A stretch of DNA of 64,000 nucleotides, from assembly GCA_013397935.1 (NCBI GenBank), contig VZRN01004397.1, positions 593,009 through 657,008 on the forward strand, in the 5' to 3' direction. Numbering within the stretch: position 1 is the stretch's first letter; each line of letters opens with the position of its first letter. The notes beneath the pieces are model-generated. The model made no database searches. It was not told where the DNA came from and saw only the letters and a list, made by a program, of their open reading frames with translations. Position numbers and translations under genes: made by a program. Origin of the DNA: Dasyornis broadbenti (lineage: Eukaryota; Chordata; Aves; Passeriformes; Dasyornithidae). Below are positions 11,637-23,722 of the stretch, piece by piece.

Positions 11637-13656
11637 GTAGATTTTACAAATAGGTTTTTTAGGAAATTTTTATTCTTCAGCAGCTCTGCCTCAACATTCC
11701 ACCAGAAATTTCATATACAGAGAAGCTGGAAGAAGTTTTAGAAGAACGATGGAGTGGTTAATGTGGATATTGATAGTGGAAAAGCCCACGTATTTGGAGA
11801 AAAAAAAAGTGGGTCGAGTGGCAGTTTTCACTTTAATTCATCTTCAGTGCTATGCATGTTTTTTTCTTTGTCCTCACCTTAGGCTGCTAAATAAATATCT
11901 TTGAAACCACACAGTTAATAATGAATGTCTTCTTTTGGTGGCTTAGTGAATATCTGCTAGTAAATCCTCACAGAACTATGTTCAAAAGTAATTTTCAGAA
12001 GAGAGGTCTTCCCCTTGGTTGAATGTAGCTGGGAGCATTGTAGATAATATACTATACTGTCACGGAGGGCAAACATGCTAAGACTTACAGATCTGCTGTA
12101 AATTCCTAAAGGAAAGTCATGGCACTTAGCATTTTCATGAGTTTTTTTCCCCCTAATGCCTCATCATAATTTTTGAGAAATTGAGTCACAGTTTTTTCAG
12201 TTTGAAAACCATATTGTATCTGAAGCTTGGAAATATGCAGGAGGCTCTAGGATTTTTTTTCTGTATATTGAACATAGCGTTTTGATATTGCCTTCTACTT
12301 GTTGGTATTCTTTGCATACTCAAAGCTTACTAGTTTCAAAATACGTGTCTAGTAAGAGTGTATGTTTAATTATCATAATTATTTCTTTGTTTTCAGGGAG
12401 TGTTCTTTACATGTCCTTTACAAACAAGTAAAAAAGACCAGCATCTTGTTAATGACTTTGAGGTCAGCATGTGAGCATTCACTCTCTGTGGGCTTACAAA
12501 ACAAACAGTGATGCCGTTTCAAGGACTGTCATAAGCACCAGGTTAAATATACTTGGAATTATGGATTCTTTGGAATCAAAGGTTCATAAACAATTCTGTT
12601 GTTTTCCTGGCTGTTGAAAAAACAACCGTGAAGTGGTCAAAGTAATAAATGAGTGCGTATATTCTTCTTTATCATCCCAGTAATTTAGATCATTCTGTTC
12701 AGTCAGGGGAGTTCAAAGAGCCCAGTTTTAGAGAACTGACAATTTACTACTTAAATCTTAATCTCTTAGTTTGAACAACATCTGGCACCAAGAGGCTGGA
12801 ACACTGAGGCACACTCATATAAAATTAATGTTTTCTACCTTCTGTAGATTTGAGTCTATGAACTATATAAGCATATAAGGTATAGAAAATAATGGTAGGT
12901 TCTATATCAGCAAAGGTAAGGTGTAAAGATCAAATTTTATAGATTAATTTGTGGAGTTCCACCATTAATACATTGGTTTAAAAAGAAACTGCACTATTTG
13001 TTACCTATTTCTAGCTATAAAATGAAATGTGTTCCTTGTGAGAACGCTCACTATTGACACTGAGTATTAATAGAGTATTACAATACAAACAAGTTCATTG
13101 TTCAGCCCGATGTTTTACAGCTAGAAAAGCAGCAGGATTTTTGGGAACAACTGATAACAGATCTCTCAATATTTTTCTTTTTAATCTTCTTTTTAATGTA
13201 AACTAAAACTATCGATGCTGTTGCCATGCAGAGTGAAATATTACATATTCCTCTACTATGTAATGGTATTGTTTTACTTGAAAAAATCAGAACTAGTAAA
13301 GAAACAAAAGAAAAAGTTGGGGTTTTTTAATAGGCAAAAGCCCCTTCATTAAGAAATTTTTCACAGGGAACATTACCTTTATTCAGAAGTACTACTATGG
13401 TGCCTCTCTGAGAGTTGACACCTGTTGACGTATTTTCAGTCTTCTCTGTGGATGTCTAGATTAAAGTGACTTACTTTTCTCTGTTAACACATGATATGAA
13501 TCTCTAGTCTTAATGCATAATGACAGATACAGTACAGGTGAAGAGCAGCTAGGAGAAGGAAGACAAAGCTGCAAAAAAATTTCCAAGAAGCATTAAACAA
13601 CACTGTCAAATTCATTTTGTTTGAATTTTATGCAGACTATTTTACACTGAAAAGTC

Positions 13657-13681
13657 AAATTTTCACCTAATGTGAAAATTT
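13657..13681. repeat. Perfect 10-bp inverted repeat
   Basis: The arms aaattttcac (13657-13666) and gtgaaaattt (13672-13681) are exact reverse complements separated by a 5-nt loop, ctaat. No other feature is adjacent. Confidence 0.85.
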
Positions 13682-15340
13682 TAATTTATTCAGAAGTCTG
13701 ACTGTGATACAACCATTATACAGAGAAACTTGAACCATCCCTGTAAAAAATACGAGCACACATACATGTGGAACAGGAAAATAGAAGTATTTTAGAAGAA
13801 CATCACAAGCTAAATAAGCTAGTGTGTATTGTGTATGCCTGTGTGTTTGTATGTAAACACAGTTTTTGGTAGCTTCCTGCTGCCTACCTCCATGTGTGAT
13901 TGACTCTTGGGAAGGAATTAATTCTTATTCTTGAGGAGTTGTTCAGTCAATCCAGAAGAGCAATGACACGAGGAATTTGAAGGTCTGAACTTGCAACAAG
14001 CCCACCTGTTTTGTTTTGATATGATTCTAACAGTAATGGATTGTCATGGAATAGTTTTCTTACTGTTAATCAGTGTTTTTGGTTAAAAAGTCTTCCTCTG
14101 AAAGAAATGTGAGTTTCAGCTGTCACTGGATTGGTTGCTTTTAATTCTGAGTAGATTCAGCATTTGAAATAGATGTATTGGGAAAAGATTCTGTACTGAA
14201 AAACAAACTATTTTTTTTTTTTTTAATTTTTCCTAGATTGACAGGCACAAAATTCAAGACATTCATATAGCTGACATTAACTATATGCAAGAGTGAGCTC
14301 TAACCTATCGATAATTGTGCCTTACCAATTTTATTTGGGCTTTTTTAAGTATAAACCCCTATTTTAACTGAAACGGACTGATAAGTAAATTGTGGATGTG
14401 ACATAAAGGGCAAATAGAGAAACCACTTCATACTTAATGTATCAATCTTATCATAAATTGTCTGGAGACTAGCAACTGCAGGAAAATTACAGTAAGGCAC
14501 CAAAACAGCTGGCAGCTGCATTTTCAAATTTATAGATGGAAATAAAAAATAAGTAATTGTTGGAATTCTGTGTTGTGTGATATATGCTCATGTAGTCTTC
14601 CTTGTCTTTCTGCAAAGGAATTAATTTATAAGTGTATGGAAAAAGACAATTTCTATATGTTTGAGCTCATAAACAATTTTTCATACCCCTCTTATTTCTT
14701 AATGTTTTCTTTAGGACTTGCAAATATTTATTTTTAAGAGGTTTCATAGATTATCCTCTACTGTATGTAGCTCTCATTCTTTCTGTCTCCTATTAAACGT
14801 AATGTGAAGGTCAAACTCTCAGGTTGCAGCAACAGCAAGGGGATCTATTTCAGTCAGTGTTGGATGTAGTTTCTTTTTGATGTGAATGTGATTTGCTAGG
14901 TTTCATATATCCCGTAAAATAACTCATGACAGCTACATGCTAAAACAGATAGCTTTTCTTCCTTCCATAAACCTTTGACTTGACTGTTCTCTCCACTGCC
15001 TTTCACTAAATAGAAAATTTGTGCTAAGTCTTGCCCAATAGAAGTTCAGAAAGCATGTTTAAATGTGGCGGAAACCCATGGAAATGTTTTCAGGGATCAG
15101 TTGGCTGCAGGTGCTGTCTGTGCTGAGATGGAAATGATTTAGCTGAAGTTTTGTTCCTTCTGGGGTCAGGACCAGTAATTATTTCATCGTGGGGGAAATG
15201 CCTGTACCTACTAGTAAGGTTCAGATTTGAGATACATGATGACAGTGGCTTCCCTCTTCTCCTAGTCAAATCTACCCTGACCAAACCTTCCTGAGCCTTT
15301 TTTTTCTTCACCTTGCCAGGTAGTCCAGTGTTTCCCCACT

Positions 15341-15396
15341 TCTTTTTCTTTTTTTTTTNTGTTTCCCCCCTTTTTTTTTTTTTTTTTTTTTTTTTT
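15341..15396. repeat. T-rich homopolymer tract with an ambiguous base
   Basis: Two T-rich runs flank tgtttcccccc. An N stands at 15359, and the second run is 26 T long (15371-15396). The N shows that the base was not resolved, so run lengths here may be wrong. Confidence 0.9.
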
Positions 15397-18300
15397 AGTC
15401 AAAGGACAGCATCTTCTTTCTAATGAGGTTGGAAGATGGAGAGTGTTACCACAATTGTCATGTTTCAAAATAACACTGAATACCCTCTAAAAAGAGAAAA
15501 CCCTTTTCCCTAGTTTTGCTTGTTTGTGTACTTATATGTAGAGAATCATATGTATAAAATTAAGCAAAGAAAGATTCCTAATTATTTTGAAAACCGTTTT
15601 CTGGGGCCTTTTGAGCCACCAGTTGTGCAATTGATAACATGGTTCTAACTGCGCAAAAGTGTTCATGTTGGAAATAATGATGAAGTTTATTAACAATAGA
15701 AAAGTCGCAACAGAGTTTATTTTAGCTATACACTGTATTTTAGTGAAGTTTTCAGAGCAGCCAGGTGTGAGAGAAATGCAATATTGGAAGATTATAAACT
15801 AGGAGCTATGAATAAGGTTAAAAAAAAAAAAAAAAAGAGCTGGAAATAGTATGCTGAGTGCGTTTATGAAGCTGAAATTACTCATAAAATCACAGACGGA
15901 TTATGTTCTCCTTCCTCTACATAGAGCAGATTCCCAGTATGAATTATCATTTGTGGAAATTGTGGAAGGCTAAGGTGTAGAAATGCACCATATATCCTCT
16001 TTAGTGAGACAAAATTAAAATGAACTATGCATGACTTGGTCAAACATAAGGACAGGGTAGAGACAAAATATATGGGTTGGCACTACAGACCCAGTTTCTT
16101 TGTAACTAATTGTCTTTAAAGCAGCTTCCAAAACGTGGTGGTTTATACATTGCTCTTTCTTCTGGTTTGGTTAAGGACATGCACGCTATTTTTCAAACTA
16201 TTTTTTTCAGTACTGTTATTCAGGAACTGTTCTTCAGGGAACATTTAGGATGGGTATAAAACTCCAAGGCAGGCTTATTCATGACTACTCTGTTAGTTTA
16301 GATATTGCTCCTTTCGTACCTCCTTGAAGACAAGCACACAAGTCACTTGAGTAGTAAAATGGAGAAAGAAGGTGTTGCATGTTGTATTTTGCTAATCAGC
16401 TTCTCAGTAATAAAGCCAGAAGAATTCAGAAATATAATAGTGAAATCTAATAGGAATAGATTCACTGCAATGGATAAACTGTGGAACACATAAGAAGAGC
16501 TGAAGGCTGTAATCACATCTTGTTATGTTTTTCAGTGTGTGAATTCAGTCTTCACTGGTGTTACATCTGATCTACAGCTGTGGCAAGGAAGCAACACTGT
16601 GCCTGTATACATGGAGATCCAACCATGGCCAAATTTTGCTCACTTGCAAAAGAATTTAAATGAGTAGTCTTTATCTGACAAGTGTTATCTTTTTGTACTA
16701 ATTACATTAATAAGCACTTACCATTTGCATATTAATTATTACATTCCTGTTCCACTGTTGCAGTCACGTTGTTAAGACTGAAAGTTGTGCATACAGTCCC
16801 AGGTACTGCTAAGAAGGAACTCACATTCTTGCTTTTGCTGTAAGTTTTCTTTGAAAATATTTAAAACTCTGGGAATCAAAAGCTGATTTTTCATGTTTTT
16901 TAATTGAACTCAAGACAGCAGAGCTGGCAGTTGGCAATCATTTTAATATTGTACTGTAGTTCTCTTTGAGCAAAGTACCTCATCTAATGGAAATGTCATT
17001 ATATGATATGAATTACTTCATAAACACATTTTTTCATGAGTAATAGCAATTTTAGTTGTATTTCTTACCAAAATTTATTTTACTCAAGTGAATAAGATAA
17101 ATACTCTTTTTTTCTCTTTAGTTCCTTATTCTTTTCTGCCAAATATACACATTTATTAACTTTATGGTTCATACCATTACTTGCTGTCATGTAGGTATTA
17201 GCTAGCATGTGCAGAATTTTGTGTTCATTTTTTCTTGTTAGTTTGTAGTACATCATATATAATCATGTGGTTACTCTCTGTATGACATGTTTTGCTGACT
17301 CGCTGTAGTTTTCATGTCCCAAGTGCTAGTGGGATATACTTCCTTAGGGGGCTTAAATTTTAACTTCCTTACCATGAAGTGGTGGATATTTGGAGATTTG
17401 AGTGCATTGGATAGAGATGTTCGTATAACCACCATGAATATAGTCCTCTGCTATTCTGCCCAGATTCCTGCCTGAAGGAGTCTCTACAACTGGTCTCATC
17501 CTGTTGTACTAATGGAGAACCGGTCTCTTGAGCTGATCACTTCCCTAAAACCTAGTAAGGCAGATGGATTTGGGGATGCAACGTGATCATAGGGCATATA
17601 CATCCATTCACATTGGTCTACTGGAAAGCTTTTGGAAAGTCAATGTGTGAGTGGGTTGTAGACTGGCAGGGCAAAGTTTAGACTCTGGAAGAGGTACATG
17701 TATTGCTGAACTCACAGGCTGCTGAAGTTAGAAATATTTTGGGGTGAACATGCAATCACTGACTAAATACAAATTCTCATTCAAGAGGATGTGAAAAATG
17801 CATAAAAGAAGATGGATAATAGGGATGTCTCTGTGGATGAGAACTGTTATTTTTTAGGCTGGTGTATATTTACATGCCCTGAATCTTCTGTAGATTCTCC
17901 AATTGCAGCTTTTTATTGCTTCTTAGCAGCTTAGTATGACTTTGGCAGAAAGTAGTTGATGATGCGTAAGAGAAAGTGGTATCCACTAGGGTGTTTTTTT
18001 CTCTTCATTTTAACACACTGCATATGGATATCTTCAGTATCCCATTTTATGTATTTTTACTATCAGTGCAAATAAGTGGAACAAATGTGAGCAAGAACAG
18101 ATTTCATTTGCTATTCCACTGCCATTATCCTGTTAGTACTTTATTACTTACTGAAAACCTATCTTGAAGTAATGGTGTGGTGCTGCTTACGAGCAAAGAT
18201 GTGATTAATGGCAAGGTTTTGATCTTTTTTCTTTTGCAATGGGGAAGTGCTAACGCAGAGCAGAAGTTATGTCATTTACCTTACTCTCTGAGAGTTTAAT

Positions 18301-19467
18301 GTAAATAGCATGGGAGATGCCTGCTGTTTGAAGTAGAGCTGATAACATTACTCATTAGACATATTTTCTTCCAGTTGATGGAGGCAAATTCTGCACATAC
18401 AGATCTCAGTTTCTACATATGTATGCATTATTCAGAGTAAATGGTTAACCAATTTATGTGGATGTATTTCAGGCTCTTGTCTCTTTGGAAACCACTCATG
18501 GGGATTGTTCTAGGTATCAGAACTACATGATCAGTTGCCTAAATCACATGGTATTTTCTTTGTTTAATAACAATGATGATCAAACCTTCCTGTGCATCCA
18601 AGAGTGACAAAGCAACGTGAACTCCACTAACCTTTCCTTTTCTCATTAACCACTGTTTGACTTTACTGATTTCCTCAGACAGGGAATGGCCCTGGCTAGC
18701 ACAGCACTGCCAGAAACTCTTTGGGGAGGTTCTTCCTGCACCTGCTGAAGTGGTCACTTTTCACTGAGGCATTCACTGTGCTGGAGGGATACCAAGAATT
18801 GCATGAAGATACATTATCTTGTCAGTTGTGAATGAGTCAGTTAAGACTGAAAAGGGTTCTGGATGTCCTTTTGGTTCTGCTTATATGTTTCAGTAATTGC
18901 CAAAATATAGAAATCAGCCTGGAGCAGAGCCCAAACTGCAGGTAGTCTGATAAGCTCTGAAATATGGTTTTATGTTAATCTCTGTCCCCAGCAAACAGAA
19001 TGAAACAGATACCCCTCCCTGTCCATTTCTAATCCTCTTTCTCTTCTCAATTCATGCACTCACTGTTGGAGTCAGACTAGCTGGCAACCTAGTGTTTAGA
19101 GTCATGAGTTTGGCTTTTTGAATGCTGAGGGAGGAATTGATCATGTCTGCCATTACCTAGGCAAGCACTTTCACTGCTCTGGAGAGGAAGCAGGGAACTC
19201 TGCAGGATGCTTTAAAAGAACCTAGTGCTGGATGGTGCTCTAAAAATGTGATGCTAAGAAGTGTGAAAGCTCCAGTGTGAGCATCCACATCTGAAGTGCC
19301 CAAATTAGGCTATTTCAGATCCCCTTAGTTTGTGGGTTCAAATTGATTTAGGCATGAACTAGATATTAAACACTTCTTCCTTCTTTAAGAAAATTTGGCA
19401 TAAAGCAGAAAATTATATATTAAAGTGCCAAGGGAGACCAATGGACAAAGCTGTAGCTGCAGCTGAT

Positions 19468-19496
19468 GTTGGGAATAGTCATTAATTATTCCCAAC
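19468..19496. repeat. Perfect 10-bp inverted repeat
   Basis: gttgggaata (19468-19477) and tattcccaac (19487-19496) are exact reverse complements around a 9-nt loop. The 10-bp palindrome agctgcagct lies just upstream. Confidence 0.85.
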
Positions 19497-19884
19497 AATG
19501 CAGAGTTTGTCAGGTTCAGAGTTTAACATCAAAATCCTCACAGCACTTTTGGTCTGTAATCTTGGAACTGCTCATCTAGCAGGTTTCCTGTTCTTAAGAT
19601 GTTTCCCTTGAACACAGTGGATCTTCAGGGGATCATAGGTCCAATAAGAGGATTAGCAGTTCATAAAAGTAGTTTATTGAAATCAGTTTTGGCCTTAAAT
19701 ATTTCCTCGGAGCTCATGGGAGAAAAAACAATCAACAGCAATGATGCAGCAGCAATGAAAAGGCAGTGCAAACTTGACTGAAATGAAATCCAGTTCAGAA
19801 TCTGAGGGTAGACCTATGGGTGGTTTTGCTTCTCTGACTGACCTTGGGATCTCCTCCCAAGAAATGAGGAGTATGATATGAGGA

Positions 19885-20120
19885 GCGGGTATGAGCAGAA
19901 AATATGACAAATACGAGGAAGAATTTCTTAACTGTGTGCATGACCAAGCACTGGCACAGATTGCCCATGGAGATTGTGGAGTCTTCCTCACTGGGGATAT
20001 TCAAGACCCTTCTGGATGCAATCCTATGCCATGTGCTCTAGGATGACCCTACTTGAGCAGGAAGGTTGTACCAGATGACCCACTGTGGTCCCTTCCAGCC
20101 TGACCCATTCTGTGATTCTC
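19885..20120 (+). mobile_element. CR1 LINE 3' end
   Basis: The piece matches, in opposite orientation, the 3' part of the CR1 at 46877-47600. It shares the gaccaagcactgg block (19942-19954), the ggatgcaatcctatgc block and the final gaccca-ttctgtgattct terminus at about 20103-20119. It is truncated at the 5' side near 19885 and ends in the standard CR1 terminal unit. The shared diagnostic wording puts both copies in one subfamily. The 5' edge is uncertain by about 30 bp. Confidence 0.88.
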
Positions 20121-23100
20121 CATTACTTTGAACTTCTGTCCTATATTATCTTTGTGCTTTTCCCCCATGTTTCTCCTTGCATCAGTCTGTCAAAACCCCA
20201 ATGTAAACTACAACTTGCTTCCTGCCCACCAGGGTGTATATGGCTGTAAGGTGCAAGTCTTTCCTTTCTTCGCCATACTTGTACAACACACCCACTGCTT
20301 TGTTCTTAATCCTTAAAACACCATGTAAATTGCTTTTCTGAAGTCTGTGGTATACTTATCTAATGCAATTACTTATATGCTTTATATGCAAAAGCAAATT
20401 CCATGTCAAGTTACTTGCTTACCAATGTGGATGCAGAGAGCAGGACCCACAATTATTTGCTTCTTTCCAGCTGTGTTTCCTGTGCTAAACTTAGAATAGT
20501 TATGGGTTGCAGAAAGTAAAACCTAAAAATCAAAGCAGATTTACATCAAAGCAGAATGAAATTGTCCAAGAGCTGCAGCACAAAACTGGGCAATCTTCTT
20601 GATCACTCTTAGAAGCCATGTGGCCCATACATGCCATCAGGTAAGAATGTACATCTGGGTGTAATAATTTTTTTTCTTCCTTGCTACAGAATTTAGTATG
20701 TTTACACGTGGATATCCATGTATTTTAGAATATTTAAGAATATTTGAAAGGAATTAAGAAATATTTTTTTCATGTTTTTTAAATAGTTAGTGGATGGACT
20801 TGAGCTATGCCAAGTCTGTATTATTTTCTGGCTTAATTCTTGTGGTTTGTCAGAAGTAACATGCTGATGTTTTTCAAGACAAAGGTTTATTGATTATTAT
20901 GGTACTCTCAGGGAATCATTACTGTCTTTCTAGCACAGGTAGCTGTAACCTTTTGAGAACTGACTTCTGTTTAGATGAATTGTCATCCGTTTGATCTCTG
21001 AAGAGCCATGAGAGGATTACAGGTAACATGGGACATCACACTTTTTTGATTAACAAATTTCCGTTGAGCTGAAATGCATGTTTCTGTGCTTTTAAATATT
21101 CAAAATAGACTTAAAAATGCAAAAACAAAAGAGAAGAAAGAAATCTGAAGAAGCTGTTAATGACCCCCAAAGCAAACACAAAACCAGAACATGTGAAGGA
21201 GAAGAAACAGTCTGCTCTTAAATGGTTCTAACAAACACAGTTAAACATGCCCTGTAAATTGTAACTATTTTTTGTTTCACTGTGAGATACAGGGAGTCAC
21301 CAAGACAAGAATCGAAAAAATTCATACTGGCAGCTGAAACCCAGTCTGATTGAATATACTCAAACAATATAGATGTCAATTGCTCGGTGACATGGATTAC
21401 AAAAATGATGCTGTTTAGGTTTTAGGATACAGTTTAAATCTTTACAGCAGTTTATAAACATTAGGAAATTAATTTTTACAGTCTGAAGCACATATATGTA
21501 TTTTTAAGCACAGATAGGCTATGCACAGATTTGGTCAAATTCAGAGTATGATATAACCTGAAATAAAAACAAATATGAAAACCTAAAAATGAATGCAGGT
21601 CACATAGCACATAAATTTTCAGTCTTAAAAGTTGTACATCAATGTTAGTGACCCATGCAGACTGTGGCATAATGATAAATGGTATAGAAGATAGCCCTTT
21701 GAAAAGAATTTTCATGTATGAAAGCTCCATATCTGGCCAAGGAAACTTTCCTAGTCAAGTTTTCTTTAGGCTCATATAGTTTCCTAATTACTAAGATGTA
21801 CTACATGAGACATATTACTTGATGTTCTCTGTGAGTGGTACCTAAAGCCACTTAATCCAGCTCTGTGTTCTCAAATTGTCTTAGCTTTTATTAATACAGT
21901 TAAAAATCACCAAACAGGAAACTGTTTTTTCTTTTAAATCCAGTAAAAAAACAGAAGCAAAATTGTTTTTATATTGAACTGCAATAATAATGCATGTATT
22001 TATTGGAACTGTCCTCAAGGCAAAGAAAAGTTTTTGCCCATTTGTCATCATAACCCATTTCTGAAGTAATAACTGAATAATTTCTTCTTTATAATTAGAA
22101 AAAGGGTATGGGGAGAAGATAATTTATTAAGGATGAAGTTTGTATTATAAATCTGAATTTTTAAAAGTTTGAGAATAGTTTTGTGTTAAATTGAGTTAGA
22201 GCATACATTACACAAAGTTTTAGTATTATTTATCTCTTCCTTCTGTAAAACTCAAAAAATCAAATAACAGCAGGTACTTTTTGAGTGTTTGTAAGCACAG
22301 TGGATATAAAGACTTCAATTTTAAACCCAGAAAATATCTAACGAGTTCTTCTGCAATAAGGGAAATGCTATGTCTTGTTTTAAAGTCCACCATTATCAGA
22401 AGTGAAGTTCCTTCTTGAAATATACAGTATGGAGCTCTTAACAGTAATTACCTTGCAAACATGAAAGATGAGAATATTAACACATTTGCAGCTTTGGGGC
22501 ACAGATTAAGAGGTTTTTTTTTCCGTCTTTCTTTCTTTTGATCTTTGGATTTGGAATGCATAGAGAATAAATCTAAGTAGTAGTGTAAGAGCAAACCCTG
22601 TCACAAGATGTGTTTATCCCCTTGGGAGAAAACAATTAGGTTAGAAAGAGTCCAATTGATTTCCTTAGTTTGCCAAAATTTTACTTGTTCCTGTTACAAG
22701 CATAAATTGATTATTTGGATATGTAAGAAGCCTGTAAAGAAAATAGTTTGACTTTTTGAGTTTTAATTTTTTCAGTTTTGAAACTGTTAAATCAGCTCTT
22801 TGCATTTTTTTCTTGCTTTTTAGAAAGTCAATAGGCATTTTATGTCCTGAACATTGTCTATGAATAGAAACTTCATCTTAAATCTTCAGTAAATAACGTG
22901 TGTTGGGTTTAAAATGCATGAAGAGAATTAGTGCTTTATGTTGGAAGAATACTTTCTAGATATCAGATGTCCATGTAATCTTTAGAAAAGACAGCAGCTT
23001 AGTTTCCTGAAATACAAAAAACCCGTATTTATGCTTTTATTCTGTATTGCAAACACTGTTTGAAATAAATCGGAAGTTGAAGCTAAAAGATACACAGAAC

Positions 23101-23403
23101 AATTATATGTTGTTTTAAGTATATTGAATGTATATTTATAAATTTGTCTAAGCACTTCTACCAATAATTTTAGCTGTGCTGGGGCAGAGGCAAAACTGAT
23201 ATTACTGAATGGGCATGATTTGGATGAAATGGAGGAGATTTTTCAGGTTTATAAGCAGGCCATTTGTTTTTTTGCAATACTTTTAAAACAAAATAATTCT
23301 AACCAGGAAAAATATCTTTGGTGTTCACTTCAATGCAGCTGCCATTTTCTGAGCTTTGAAAACTAATACGGACAATATCTTTTGAAAATATGATCACAGA
23401 GAG
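20121..23403. other. Unique AT-rich noncoding DNA
   Basis: About 3.3 kb. No gene, RNA or repeat family was recognised. Open frames are below 90 codons and unremarkable. Confidence 0.55.
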
Positions 23404-23722
23404 ATGAGTAGAGAGAAGAACCTTCCAAAGTTTAAAACGGGCAAATGCAGGGTCCTGAACCTGGGGAGGAACAACCACATGCACCAGCACAGGCTGGGGG
23501 CTGAGCTGCTGGAAAGCAACTCTGCAGAGAAGAACCTGGGTGTTCTGGTGGACAGCAAGCTGTCTGTGAGCCAACAGTGTGCCTTAGTGGCCAAGAAGGT
23601 CAGTGGTGTCCTGGGGTGCAATGGGAAGAGCATGGCCAGTAGGTCAACGGAGGTGATGCTGCCCCTCTATTCAGCCCTGGTCAGGCACATCTGGACATGA
23701 AAAAGAACTTCTTTACTGTTGT
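23404..23722 (+). mobile_element. CR1 LINE internal ORF2 fragment
   Basis: One open frame (23404-23700) translates to typical CR1 ORF2 sequence downstream of the catalytic box. It includes GKCRVLNLGRNNHMHQHRLG, then EKNLGVLVDSKLSVSQQCAL and MLPLYSALVR. The frame then breaks after 'LVRHIWT' and jumps to a short aacttctttactgt string (about 23706-23719) that resembles the CR1 3' UTR. This suggests an internal deletion of several hundred bases. The element's normal 3' terminus is not present. The retained stretch has no stop, unlike the other CR1 copies here, but is too short to encode a working enzyme. Confidence 0.9.

Larger units (their letters stand above)
11637..19884. other. Unique AT-rich noncoding DNA
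   Basis: About 8.2 kb with no exon, RNA gene or repeat family that I can name. Open frames are all short. It contains homopolymer runs (T14 at 14211-14224, a T-rich tract with one N at 15341-15396, an A-run ending at 15836) and two perfect hairpins (13657-13681 and 19468-19496). Confidence 0.55.

Noticed and set aside
23299..23633. Minus-strand open frames overlapping the CR1 at 23404
   Set aside because: They are shadows of the plus-strand CR1 ORF2 frame.
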